NCBI GenBank assembly: GCA_963082875.1
Contig: OY720101.1
Span: 6,510,001 to 6,574,000, forward strand
Source: Corella eumyota
Lineage: Eukaryota; Chordata; Ascidiacea; Phlebobranchia; Corellidae
Reading direction: 5' to 3'
DNA length: 64,000 nt
Below, in pieces: positions 49,191 through 62,964 of the stretch; the first letter of the stretch is position 1, and every line of letters begins with the position of its first letter. The translations under genes and the position numbers were made by a program. The notes under the pieces were generated by a model. The model worked only from the letters and a program-made list of their open reading frames with translations, was not told the DNA's origin and did no database searches.

Positions 49191-49477
49191 TACATTTAAA
49201 AAGACCAGTAATTTACACCAATAAAGAAGTAGTTAACATAACACCAAAAATTAACGAACACCAATTAGAATTTTGTACGTCCTACCAACAACGACCTCCG
49301 AAAACGTTTCTCCTTCAGAAAGACTCTTGTGAAATACGAAAATCATTGCGCGATTTAGCGAAAAATAACGCTGGCCAAAAATACATTATTGTATATTTAT
49401 CGCCTATTTATAAAAAATTCGATTTTTTAATAAAATCCTACCAAAAAATTGTGTGTTTATTTAGAATACTTAAGTAA
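49046..49477 (+). CDS. ATG-less 143-codon open frame, second copy
   Basis: Same open frame as 5456-5887; identity between the copies gives no test of selection. Confidence 0.28.
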   Translation, partial: FEDFPLHLKKNGNKHHTDNPKIFLKHFENVTESSKAKARDLDLRTSSRLHLKRPVIYTNKEVVNITPKINEHQLEFCTSYQQRPPKTFLLQKDSCEIRKSLRDLAKNNAGQKYIIVYLSPIYKKFDFLIKSYQKIVCLFRILK

Positions 49478-49584
49478 AAACTTGTTATTTAAAAGCAAAA
49501 CTTTTGTTAAGGCCTATGAATAATAGATCACAAATTATTTTCAAAGTTAATGCATTGACTGTTAAATAACTATAAGTCACTTAC

Positions 49585-50078
49585 CTCTAAGCATTTCAGT
49601 TTGGCATTTTCTTGTAAAACCTTTTGCATTCTGACATATTGCTTAAATACCGTTAAATAAAGTAGGCTACCACACAAAAATCTAAAAAAGCAGTTGTCAA
49701 TCTACTAATAAATACAAAAAAGTTGAACCAACATCAATAAACTATCAAAAACTTGTTTAAACATAGAATAGACCACAACATTAACATATATTTACTAAAA
49801 CAAAATGGCATACTGTTGGTGTTGATTAAAGTGTTTATATTAACGTCATAGCACATGCATTGTCTTTGTTCCCATAATGCATTTTCCCTAAGTTATACTT
49901 GGGAGTTGTGGTTCTGAAACCTCGTGGCTACTAATAAACTTACAAAGATAATAAACAAAATATCATTATTATTAACACTTGGCTTAATAGCTATACTCAT
50001 TACTGCCAAACAGGCCATTGCAAAAAATACCTAACGCTAGACTTACTTACATGGCATCTGTCCAAAAGATGTCAAGTA
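49585..50078 (-). CDS. Candidate minus-strand mini-exons, second copy
   Basis: Equivalents of 5995-6051 and 6461-6488, at 49585-49641 and 50051-50078, with the same donors. Confidence 0.22.
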
Positions 50079-50351
50079 CTAAAATTTCCGTTAAATGTTG
50101 TTTTTAGACTCGTATAAAACGTTAATTAAAAGTTGCTGTGGTACACAAAAATATTTGCTAGCTTAACTAAAGCACAAAGTCTACAATTCCTTAGTAAGGA
50201 CTGCGCAAAAGAAAAAACACTGCAGGCAACCTACAAAATCCTCAAGCAAATCATTTTTAAATTGCCTTTTAAACAAAAAGCGCTGTTAAAATAGCGTGGC
50301 AAACACGTGTATAAATATATCAGTACATTTAAAAAATTACCAATTTATTAT

Positions 50352-50617
50352 GGTTCGAAATCTTAGATTTCGAAACATATTGTTATTGTCTTTATATTTA
50401 TTATGGTTCGAAATCTTAGATTTCGAAACATATTGTTATTGTCATATACTTATTATTATGGTTCGAAATCTTAGATTTCGAAACATATTGTTATTGTCAT
50501 TATACTTATTATGGTTCGAAATCTTAAATTTCGAAACATATTGTTATTGTCAGTGTATTTATTATTATTATTATGGTTCGAAATCTTAGATTTCGAAACA
50601 TATTGTTATTGTCAGTG

Positions 50618-50649
<32 letters not shown>

Positions 50650-53600
50650 GTTTTTATTCTTTCTAGTCAGAATTTTGAAAGACGATAACTTTTGTTCTTT
50701 AAAACTAAAAGTTCTAAATTTTTAGTATGTTTGTTATTATCCCAACGAATCGCAAACCTCCTATTTACGACATTTAATTATCACTAATTACTAATTAATA
50801 GGTGTTTGTTTATTAAAATTTAAAGGTTGTTATTAATTTTTTAAATCTTGGTCAATTGTATATTATGATATTACTAACTCAAAAATAAATTAAAATTTTA
50901 ATTTTTATCACTAATTACTTAAATATAGGTGTTTATTTATTAAAATTTAAAATTTGTTATTTATTTTTTAACTCTTGGTCAATTGTATATCATGATATCA
51001 GTAACTCAAAAATGAATTAAAATTTTAATTTTTATTACTAATTACTAATTAAAAGGTGTTTCTTTATTAAAATTTAAAGGTTGTTATTAATTTTTCAAAT
51101 CTTGGTCAATTGTATATCATAATATTAGTAACTCAAAACTGAATTAAAATTTTAATTTTTAATCACTAAATACTAATTAATAAGTGTTTGTTTATTTAAA
51201 TTTAAAGGTTGTTGTTAATTTTTTAAATTTTTGTCAATTGTATATTATGATATTAGTAACTCAAAAATAAATTAAAATTTTAATTTTTGACACTAATTAC
51301 TAATAAATAGGTGTTTGTTTATTTAAATTTAATGATTGTTATTAGATTTTTAAATTTTGGTCAGTTATATGTTATAATATTTATAACTTAAAAATGAAAT
51401 AAAAATTAATTCTTTTTGTTTATTATATTTAAATGCTTGTTTGTTGATTAAAAGTTAAAGTCCGATATTAAGCATTAAACATTTGGTATGATGTATTTTA
51501 AAATATGAGTAGTTGAAAAATAAGTTTCAATTGTTTATCATATTTAAATGCTTGTTTATTTAATTTAAATCAAAAATCAATTTTAGGAATTTAAAATTTG
51601 GTATAATCTATATCCTGGTATAAACAACTTAGAACTGCGTTATATATTAGTTTTGTGTGTATAGTATATATAAATGCTTGTTTGTTTATTCAAAGATATG
51701 TAATATTCTTAGTTAATGTTTATGCATATCTTTTTTTATTTATAGAAATTTATGTTAAAAATAATCAAATAATTTCGAACCATATTTTATTTATCAAATA
51801 AATCTAGTTATTATTGTTTTTATTCTTTCTAGTCAGAATTTTGAAAGACGATAACTTTTGTTCTTTAAAACTAAAAGTTCTAAATTTTTAGTATGTTTGT
51901 TATTATCCCAACGAATCGCAAACCTCCTATTTACGACATTTAATTATCACTAATTACTAATTAATAGGTGTTTGTTTATTAAAATTTAAAGGTTGTTATT
52001 AATTTTTTAAATCTTGGTCAATTGTATATTATGATATTACTAACTCAAAAATAAATTAAAATTTTAATTTTTATCACTAATTACTTAATAATAGGTGTTT
52101 ATTTATTAAAATTTAAAATTTGTTATTTATTTTTTAACTCTTGGTCAATTGTATATCATGATATCAGTAACTCAAAAATAAAATAAAATTTTAATTTTTA
52201 TCACTAATTACTAATTAAAAGGTGTTTCTTTATTAAAATTTAAAGGTTGTTATTAATTTTTCAAATCTTGGTCAATTGTATATCAAGATATTAGTAACTC
52301 AAAACTGAATTAAAATTTTAATTTTTAATCACTAAATACTAATTAATAAGTGTTTGTTTATTGAAATTTAAAGGTTGTTGTTAATTTTTTAAATTTTTGT
52401 CAATTGTATATTATGATATTAGTAACTCAAAAATAAATTAAAATTTTAATTTTTGACACTAATTACTAATAAATAGGTGTTTGTTTATTTAAATTTAATG
52501 ATTGTTATTAGATTTTTAAATTATTGTCAGTTATATGTTATAATATTTATAACTTAAAAATGAAATAAAAATTAATTCTTTTTGTTTATTATATTTAAAT
52601 GCTTGTTTGTTGATTAAAAGTTAAAGTCCGATATCAAGCATTAAACATTTGGTATGGTGTATTTTAAAATATAAGTAGTTGAAAAATAAGTTTTAATTGT
52701 TTATCATATTTAAATGCTTGTTTATTTAATTTAAATCAAAAATCAATTTTAGGAATTTAAAATTTGGTATAATCTATATCCTGATATAAACAACTTAGAC
52801 TGCGTTATATATTAGTTTTGTGTGTATAGTATATATAAATGCTTGTTTGTTTATTCAAAGATATGTAATATTCTTAGTTAATGTTTATGCATTTCTTTTT
52901 TTATTTATAGAAATTTATGTTAAAAATAATCAAATAATTTCGAACCATATTTTATTTATCAAATAAATCTAGTTATTATTTTTATTCTTTCTAGTCCCAA
53001 TTTTGAAAGAAGATATCTTTAGTTCCTTAGAATTTAAAAATCTGAAATTTTAGTATGTTGTTTATTATCAGATTATGTTTTCATTCTCCTATTTACAACA
53101 TTTAATTATTACTAATTACTAATTAATAAGTGTTTATTTATTAAAATTTAAAGGTTGTTATTAATTTTTTAAATCTTGGTCAATTGTATATCATGATATT
53201 GGTAACTCAAAAATGAATTAAAATTATAATTTTTATCACTAATTACTTATTAATAGGTATTTATTTATTATAATTTAAAATTTGTTATTAACTTTTTAAA
53301 TTTTGGTCAATTGTATATCATGATATTAGTAACTCAAAAACGAATTAAAATTTTAATTTTTATCACTAATTACTAATTAATATGTGTTTGTTTATTAAAA
53401 TTTAAGGGTTGTTATTAACTTTTTAAATCTTGGTCAATTGTATATCATGATATTACTAACTCAAAAATGAAATAAAATTAAAATTTTCATCACTAATTAC
53501 TAATTAATGGGTGTTTGTTTATTCAAATTTAAAGATTGATATTAGGTTTTTAAATTTTGGTCGGTTATATCTTATTATTATTATTTTTATTATTATTATT

Positions 53601-54689
53601 TTTATTCTTTCTAGTCCCAATTTTGAAAGAAGATATCTTTAGTTCCTTAGAATTTAAAAATCTGAAATTTTAGTATGTTGTTTATTATCAGATTATGTTT
53701 TCATTCTCCTATTTACAACATTTAATTATCACTAATTACTAATTAATAAAGGTTTATTTATTAAAATTTAAAGGTTGTTATTAATTTTTAAAATCTTGGT
53801 CAATTGTATATCATGATATTGGTAACTAAAAAATGAATTAAAATTTTAATTTTTATCACTAATTACTAATTAATAGGTGTTTGTTTATTAAAATTTAAAG
53901 GTTGTTATTAACTTTTTAAATCTTGGTCAATTGTATATCATGATATTACTAACTCAAAAATGAATTAAAATTAAAATTTTCATCACTAATTACTAATTAA
54001 TGGGTGTTTGTTTATTCAAATTTAAAGATTGATATTAGGTTTTTAAATTTTGGTCGGTTATATCTTATTATATTTAAAATTTAAAGATAATTAAAAAATT
54101 TATCTTGTTTGTTTGTTATATTAAATGCTGGTTTGTAAATTAAAAATCAAAGGTATGTAATATTCTTAGTTAATGTATATGCATATATTTTTTATTTATA
54201 AAATTTTATGTTAAAAATAATTAAATAATTTCGAACCATATTTTATTTATCAAATAAATCTAGTTATTATTATAATTATTATTTTTATTATTATTATTTT
54301 TATTCTTTCTAGTCCCAATTTTGAAAGAAGATATCTTTAGTTCCTTAGAATTTAAAAATCTGAAATTTTAGTATGTTGTTTATTATCAAATTATGTTTTC
54401 GTTCTCCTATTTACAACATTTAATTATCACTAATTACTAATTAATAAGTGTTTATTTATTAAAATTTAAAGTTTGTTATTTATTTTTTAAATCTTGGTCA
54501 ATTGTATATCATGATATCAGTAACTCAAAAATGAATTAAAATTTTAATTTTTATCACTAATTACTAATTAAAGGGTGTTTCTTTATTAAAATTTAAAGGT
54601 TGTTATTAATTTTTCAAATCTTGGTCAATTGTATATCATGATATTAGTAACTCAAAACTGAATTAAAATTTTAATATTTGTCACTAATT
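50352..54689 (+). mobile_element. Minisatellite and five Helentron/HINE-like elements, second copy
   Basis: Same order as 6762-11099: palindromic module 50352-50615; elements at 50651-51807, 51817-52972, 52979-53575, 53599-54263 and 54297-54689, with the same truncations. Confidence 0.6.
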
Positions 54690-56250
54690 AGTCGACCCTC
54701 ACTACAGGCATTTTTCTTTATATACAGAAAAAAGTCAAAAAACGACTTGGGTGGAGCTCTGCGTTTTTTCGCTCAAGTCTTTTAATAGTACAGGCTAGTT
54801 GTAAGTATTAAGTAACCAAAATAAATAAAATCTAACTTTTATGAGTGCATAAGTCTTAAATAAAAACATTATTTTATTGGGCCACGTTGTTTGTTATGTT
54901 ATTTGTTTTGCTTTTTGAATAATGCTTAATCATTTTACAACAGAAATAATATTAATTATAATGCTTAATTATTTTAGAACAAAAATAATATTAATTACAA
55001 ATTCTTAATACAACGTTGGGTTTTTGATTTTGGTTTCGCCACGTAGCGTTATGGTTTTTTTAGTTTTTCTTTGGTTAAGAGACCCTACTTTTTTAGTCTC
55101 ACTACAAGTCTTTTCCATTTTTGTTCGCAGAAAAAAGACAAAATACGACTTGGGTGGAGCTCTGCGTTTTTTCGCTTAACTCTTTTAATAGTACAGGTTA
55201 GTTGAGAGGATTAAGTGACCAACATAATAAAAATTTTCACTGTTATAAGTGCATTAAGTCTTGAATAAAAACCTTATTTTATTGGGCAACGTTGTTTGTT
55301 ATGTTTTTTATTTTGCTTTTTGAATAAAGCTTAATAATAACACAAAAATTTAGAACTTTTGTTACATGTTTGTTCTAGTATTATAAACATTTAAATGCTT
55401 TTTGTATAGCAAAACGATTTTTATCCTTACGTAAAAATTTATTGGGCCTTTAAACCTAAAACACAATCTGATGCAAATAATATATTCAAAATATCCCGAA
55501 AACTCCTAAATTAATTTAAAGAAGATACTAAATGACGTATTATTTAAATTACAAATTAAATTTTTCTATTCACATTTCCCATTTTAATATATAGACAAAG
55601 GAGTATACACAAATATAATATTTAGCAACAAAAGTGTTCGCCATAAGCTCACGGAAATGCGTTTTTATTGTGTTCTGCAAAAAAGTTAAACAAAGTTAAA
55701 TTAATTTTTATAGCTGATTAATTTTATAGCTGATTAATTTTGATCAAAATTGAAGTAAATTTTAATATTTTTTCCAAATTGATTAAGGGTAGTCAGAAAC
55801 GTTCGGAAAACGTCGTTTAAACTTAATCCACCAAACCTTATCAAGCTTTGTGCTTGAATATATCAAACTGGGGTAGCAGACAACAAAGAGAATATTAATT
55901 TTGAACTTCTAATGCCACGTTGCATTTTGGATTTTTGCTGTGCAACGTATAATAATAGTTTATTATACTTTTTATTGGTTAAAAGACCTACTTTAATTTA
56001 CTTTAACCACAAGCCTTTTTATATGTAAAAAAAGAAACATTGCTTGTTCTGTAATTTATTTTGTTTGATAGTTTAATCTTATTAATTTTATTAAACTACC
56101 GGTTTTTGTCAACTGTTAAAATTGTTTTCTTTAATATTAACATGTTCCATGTGGCCCCTTGTCTAGCGTAGTTTTTGTAAATGTATAGGTATAATATATA
56201 AAAAACAACATACAAAAATGCCTTATTTTGTTTCAACTTTTATTGCCAAA
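54690..56250. repeat. Lectin-associated repeat block, left part, second copy
   Basis: Equivalent of 11100-12660, no visible difference. Confidence 0.8.
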
Positions 56251-56290
56251 ATTCGAATACAACATTTATTCAATATTTTTCATTTCGTTA

Positions 56291-57221
56291 TTATTCCAGA
56301 TCAAAGGAACATAATGGAACAGCGCTATTAAATTTTATTTCACGGTTGTTAACAAAACCTTTCACAGTACGGGTAGGACTCATTGCCACCTTAAAATAAA
56401 TTTAAATATATTTCTAATATTAAAGTTTATTTGTTACTAACACTTTTTTTAGTTTGATTTTTATTAAATACTTGTTTTAAGAGTTTTTTAAACGCAATAA
56501 GTTATTTTACCTGAAGTGACATTTTATCATGGCCTGGTTTGTTATCTGGAAATCCTCGATGCCACAAATCGCTTCTTGGAAGCCAAAAGTTACCGTTTTG
56601 AAGTCGAATTCCGCCTTTCTAAAATTACAAGATAAAAACATAAAAAAAAAAGTTTTGTGTAAATATTTTTACACAATTTTAACATTCTATTTTATTGAGT
56701 TATAAAATATGTAAAGAAAATACTTCAAGCTTTGAAGCAAGCCAAATTTGAACCCAGCTCCAACGATCATTTAAAGCAATATTCCAATTATCTTGAATGT
56801 AGTTGTAAAACAAGTGGTACTGTTCTTCCGAGGCAATCTCAGCCAATTTTCCACCATGAAATTTGCAGATAGCATGAGCCTGGGCCAAATTAAAACCTTT
56901 TACTGGAGCAACCGTGTAGATCAACTTGTAGCACTTGTTATAGCTCACCACGCCTTTGCAATCTGTAGTTTTTAAACAAACGTAAAATAAACGTTTAATT
57001 TTAAGATATTGTTTGTGTATATTTTTTTTATTCTTTGTGTATATTAATTATGACAGGGAGCTTTAAAAATTAACAAGTCAAGTTTAAATATTTAACTTTA
57101 CCTGAACGGCATTAAAAGTTATTTTGAAAAAAATACTTGAACTTAAATTACCACAATTGCCTCTCCCATGCACCAGTCCTAGACAAATCAACGAAATCAC
57201 GATAATAACTTTTAAAAACAT
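56291..57221 (-). CDS. Secreted C-type lectin-domain protein, second copy
   Basis: Exons 57221-57152, 56962-56724, 56618-56511 and 56389-56291 encode the same 171-aa protein as 12701-13631, with signal peptide, the C56/C166 core pair and no third Cys. The TATA-like box lies at 57342-57348 and the AATAAA at 56265-56270. It would be a very young tandem paralogue if the duplication is real. Confidence 0.83.
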
Positions 57222-57349
57222 TTTTCTCACGATATCTTCTGAATTAAAACGAATTTTTCAATCAGGAATATTGCACAACTTAATTATCACTTTTTGGCAG
57301 AAGCGCACAAGTAAGTGATCAAATGTACACTGCTTACCTTGTTATATAG

Positions 57350-60300
57350 CTTTACCCTGAGTGATTATCGACTTTTGAATTTACTATCGGAAGCTTTACT
57401 CATTAAGCGGGAAGTTTTGATATCAAATGAAAATTTTCTATTCACACAGCCTAATTTTAATAAAACGAATTGTGTTTTTAATGAAATATGTGCAAAAAAG
57501 TAAGCGCAAATATATAATTAATTAACAATGAAAGTGTTCGCTCCTAAGCTCGCGGAAATGAGTTTGTATTGTGAACTGGCACAGCGAAAGAAAATAAAGT
57601 TAAAAAAAGTAAAATTTATATTAAAAGCTGATTAATTATCCAGTTTTGATCAAAGTTGAAGTAGATTTCCATTTTCTATTTCAAATTTATAGGATGTAGT
57701 AAGAAACCTACGGAAGAAGTCGTTATAAATTAATCTACCGAACCTTATTAGGCTTTGTGCTTGAATATATCAAACCGGGGTAGCTGACAACATAAAGAAA
57801 ATTAATTTAAAATTCTTAATACCACGTTGCGTTTTGAATACTTGCTTCGCCACGTAGCGTTATAGTTTCGTAAGCTTTTCATTGGTTGATAGACTTTTCT
57901 TTTTTTAGCATCACTACAGGCAGTCTTTTAATAGTACAGGCTAGTTGTAAGAATTAAGTAACCAAAATTAACAAAATCTTACTGTTATAAGTGCATTAAA
58001 AATTAAAAAATCTTATTCTATTGAAAAAATCTTATTCTATTGACGTTGTTCGTTATGTTATTTATTTTAGTTTTTGAATAAAGTTTAATAATATTATAAA
58101 TATTTAAAATCTTTTTGTATGGCAAAACGATTTTTATCCTTACGTAAAAATTTATTGAGCCTATAAACCTAAAACACAAACTGATGCAAATAATATATTC
58201 AAATTATCCCTAAAACTTTTAAATTAATTTAAAGAAGATACTAAATAACGTATTATTTAAATTACAAATTAAATTTTTCCATTCACACTTCCTATCTTAA
58301 TAAAGACAAATAATATTTTTAATATATAGACAAAAGAGTATACACAAATAAAATAATTAGCAACAAAAGTGTTCGCCCCTAAGCTCACGAAAATATGTTT
58401 ATATTGTGTACTAGCACAACAAAAAAAATAAAGTTAAACAAAGTCAAATTAAATTTTAAAGCTGATAAATTAACCAGTTTTGATCAAAATTGAAGTAAAT
58501 TTTCATATTTTTTCGAAATTGATTAAGGGTAGTCAGAAACGTTCGGAAGAAGTCGTTATAACTTAATTTACTAAACCTTATTGGGCTTTGTGCTTAAATA
58601 TATCAAACCTGGGTAGCTGACAACATAAAGTTAATTAATTATAAATTCTTAATACCACGTTGCGTTTTAAACTTTTGCTGCTATACGTAGGCTATCGAGT
58701 TTGTTTAGTCCTTTTTTATTGATTAAGAGAAGTAACCTTGTTTAGTTTTACTACAAGCTTTAACCTTTTTCATACGCAGAAAATGGCAAAAAGAATTTTG
58801 GTAAAAATAAGCGTTTTTCGCCTTTTTTTAAAATTTAATGCACATTATGTGTTTACAATATTACAAAAATTTCCATATTAAATTTAAATTAAGTTAAAAG
58901 AACACACAAAGTCATGCTTTTCTAATAACAAGTAAAAATCTTTTTATTACACCTTCCCAATTTTCAAAAGACGAATAGTATTTTTTATAAAATATAGTAT
59001 AGACAAACCGTTATGCGCAAATATATATTTAATTAGCAACGAAAATTTTCGCCCCTAAGCTAACGGAAATGAGTTTGTATTGTGAACTGGCATAGCAAAA
59101 GAAAAATGAAGTTAAACAAAGTAAAATTTATATTATAAGCTGATTAATTATTCAGTTTTGATCAAAATTGAAGCAGATTTCCCTTTTCTATTTCAAATAT
59201 AATGGGGGTAGTCCGAAACTTACGGAAGAAGTCGTTATAAATTAATCTACCAAACCTTATCGGGCTTTGTGCTTGAATATATCAAACCGGGGTAGCTGAC
59301 AACATAAAGATAATTAATAATAAATTCTTAATACCACGTTGCGTTTTGGATTTTGGTTTCGCCACGTAGCGTTATAGTTTTATAAGCTTTTCATTGGTTA
59401 AAAGACTTTTCTTTTTTTATTCTCACTACAAGCCTTTTCTTTTTTTATACACAGAAAAAAGGCAAAAAACGACTGGGGTGGAGCTCTGCGTTTTTTTTCC
59501 TAACTCTTTAAATAGTACAGGCTAGTTGTAAAAATTAAGTAACCAAAATTAACAATTTCTTACTGTTACAAGTGCATTAAAAATTAAATACAAATCGTAT
59601 TTTATTGGGCCACGTTGTTCGTTATGTTATTTATTTTAGTTTTTGAATAATATTTAATAATAATACGAATTTTTAGAACTTTTGTTACATGTTTGTTCTT
59701 GTATTATAAATATTTATATAATTTTTGTGTAGCGGAGCGATTTTTTATTTTTACATTAATAATTACAAAGGCTTTAAAATATACATACAATCTAATGCAA
59801 ATAATCTATTTGAAATATCCCTTAAACTTCCAAATTAATTTTACATGAAATACTAAATTACGTATTAGTTAAATTACGTATTTAAATTTTCTATTCACAC
59901 AGCCTAATTTTATTAAAACGAATTGTGTTTTTAATGAAATATAGACAAAAAGTATGCGCAAATATATAAATTAATTGGCAACAAAAGTGTTCGCCCCTAA
60001 GCTCACGGAAATGAGTTTGTATTGTGAACTGGCATTGCGAAAGAAAAATGAAGTTATACAAAGTAAAATTTATATTAAAAGCTGATTAATTATTCAGTTT
60101 TAATCAAAATTGAAGCAGATTTCCATTTTCTATTCTAAATTGATTGGAGGTAGTCAGAAACTTACGGAAGAAGTCGTTATAAATTAATCTACCAAACCTT
60201 ATCGGGCTTTGTGCTTGAATATATCGAACCGGGGTAGATGACAACAGAAAGAATATTAATTATAAATTCCTAATACAACGTTGGATTTTGGTTTCGCCCC

Positions 60301-62145
60301 GTAGCGTGTTGGTTTAGTAGGTTTTTCATTGGTTAAGAAACCTTACTTTTTTAGTCTCACTACAAGCCTTTTCTTTTTTTTAAGCAGAAAAAAGGCAAAA
60401 AACTACTTGGGTGGAGCTCTGCGTTTTTTCGCTTAACTCTTTTAATAGTACAGGCTAGTTGTAAGAATTAAGTAACCAAAATTAACAAAATCTTACTGTT
60501 ATAAGTGCATTAAAAAAAGAACTTATTTTGTTGGGCAACATTGTTTGTTATGTTCTTTATTTTGCTTTTTGAATAATGCTTAATAATATTACAAAAATTT
60601 AGAACTTTTGTTACATGTTTGCTCTAGTATTATAAATATTTAAATGCTTTTTGTATAGCAAAACGATTTTTATCCTTACGTAAAAATTTATTGGGCCTTT
60701 AAACCTAAAACACAATCTGATGCAAATAATATATTTAAAATATCCCTAAAACTTTTAAATTAATTTAAAGGAGATACTAAATGACGTATTGTTTAAATTA
60801 CAAATTAAATTTTTCTATTTATACTTCCCATTTTAATAAGGCGAATAGTATTATTAATAGAATATAGACAAAAAGTATGTGCAAATATATAGTTAATTAG
60901 CAACAAAAGTGTTCACCCATCAGCTCACGAAAATATGTTTATATTGTGTACTAGCACAACAAAAAAATAAAGTTAAACAAAGTCAAATTAATTTTTAAAG
61001 CTGATAAATTAACCAGTTTTGATCAAAATTGAAGTAAATTTTCATATTTTTTTTCCAAATTGAATAAGGGTAGTTAGAAACGTTCGGAAGAAGCCGTTAT
61101 AACTTAATTTACCAAACATTATTGGGCTTTGTGCTTAAATATATCAAACCGTGGTAGCTGACAACATAAAGTTAATTAATTATAAATTCTTAATACCACG
61201 TTGCGTTTTAAACTTTTGCTGCTCCACGTAGGCTATCGAGTTACTTTAGTCCTTTTTTATTAATTAAGAAACCTAACCCAGTTTAGTTTTACTACAAGCT
61301 TTAACCTTTTTCATACGCAGAAAATGGAAAAGGCAATTTTGGTGGAGATAAGCGTTTTTTCGCCTTATTTTTTTAAATTTAATGCACATTATGTGTTTCC
61401 AATATTACAAAAATTTCTATATTTTATTCAAATTAAGTTAAAAGAATACACAAAGTCATGCTTTTTTAATAACAAGTAAAAATCTTTTAATTACACCTTC
61501 ACAATTTTCAAAAGACGAATAGTATTTTTTATAAAATATAGTATAGACAAACCGTTATGCGCAAATATATAATTAATTAGCAACGAAAATTTTCGCCCCT
61601 AAGCTCACGGAAATGATTTTGTATTGTGAACTGGCACAGCGAAAGAAAATGAAGATAAACAAAGTAAAATTTATATTAAAAACTGATTAATTATCCAGTT
61701 TTGATCAAAATTGAAGCAGATTTCCATTTCCTATTTCAAATATATTGGGGGTAGTCCGAAACTTATGGAAGAAGTCGTTATAATTTAATCTACCAAACCT
61801 TATCGGGCATTGTGCTTGAATATATCAAACCGGGCTGACAACAGAAAAAAAATTAAATTAAAATTGTTAATACCACGCGTTTTAGATTTTGGTTTCGCCA
61901 CGTAGCGTTATAGTTTTATAAGCTTTTCATTGGTTAAGAGACCTTACTTTTTAGTCTCACTACATACGCAGAAAAAAGGCAAAAAACGACTTGGGTAGAG
62001 CTCTGCGTTTTTTTGCCTAACTCTTTAAATAGTACAGGCTAGTTGTAAAAATTAAGTAACCAAAATTAACAAATTCTTACTGTTACAAGTCCATTAAAAA
62101 TTAAATACAAATTTTATTTTAATGGGCCACGTTGTTCGCTATGTT
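57350..62145. repeat. Lectin-associated repeat block, right part, second copy
   Basis: Equivalent of 13760-18555, with the same alternating long and short units. Confidence 0.8.
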
Positions 62146-62933
62146 ATTATGGTTCGAAATCTTAGATTTCGAAACATATTGTTATTGTTATTATATTTAT
62201 TATTATTATGGTTCGAAATCTTAGATTTCAAAACATATTGTTATTGTCAGTGTATTTATTATGGTTCGAAATCTTAGATTTCGAAACATATTGTTATTGT
62301 CATTATACTTATTATTATTATTATTTTTATTATTATTATTTTTATTCTTTCTAGTCCCAATTTTGAAAGAAGATATCTTTAGTTCCTTAGAATTTAAAAA
62401 TCTGAAATTTTAGTATGTTGTTTATTATCAGATTATGTTTTCATTCTCCTATTTACAACATTTAATTATCACTAATTACTAATTAATAAGTGTTTATTTA
62501 TTAAAATTTAAAGGTTGTTATTAATTTTTTAAATCTTGGTCAATTGTATATCATGATATTGGTAACTCAAAAACGAATTAAAATTTTAATTTTTATCACT
62601 AATTACTAATTAATAGGTGTTTTTTTATTAAAATTTAAGGGTTGTTATTAACTTTTTAAATCTTGGTCAATTGTATATCATGATATTACTAACTCAAAAA
62701 TGAATTAAAATTAAAATTTTCATCACTAATTACTAATTAATGGGTGTTTGTTTATTCAAATTTAAAGATTGATATTAGGTTTTTAAATTTTAGTCGGTTA
62801 TATCTTACTATATTTATAATTTGAAGATAATTAAAAAATAATTCTTGTTTGTTTGTTATATTAAATGCTGGTTTGTTAATTAAAAATCAAAGTTATGTAA
62901 TATTCTTAGTTAATGTTTATGCATATATTTATT

Positions 62934-62964
<31 letters not shown>
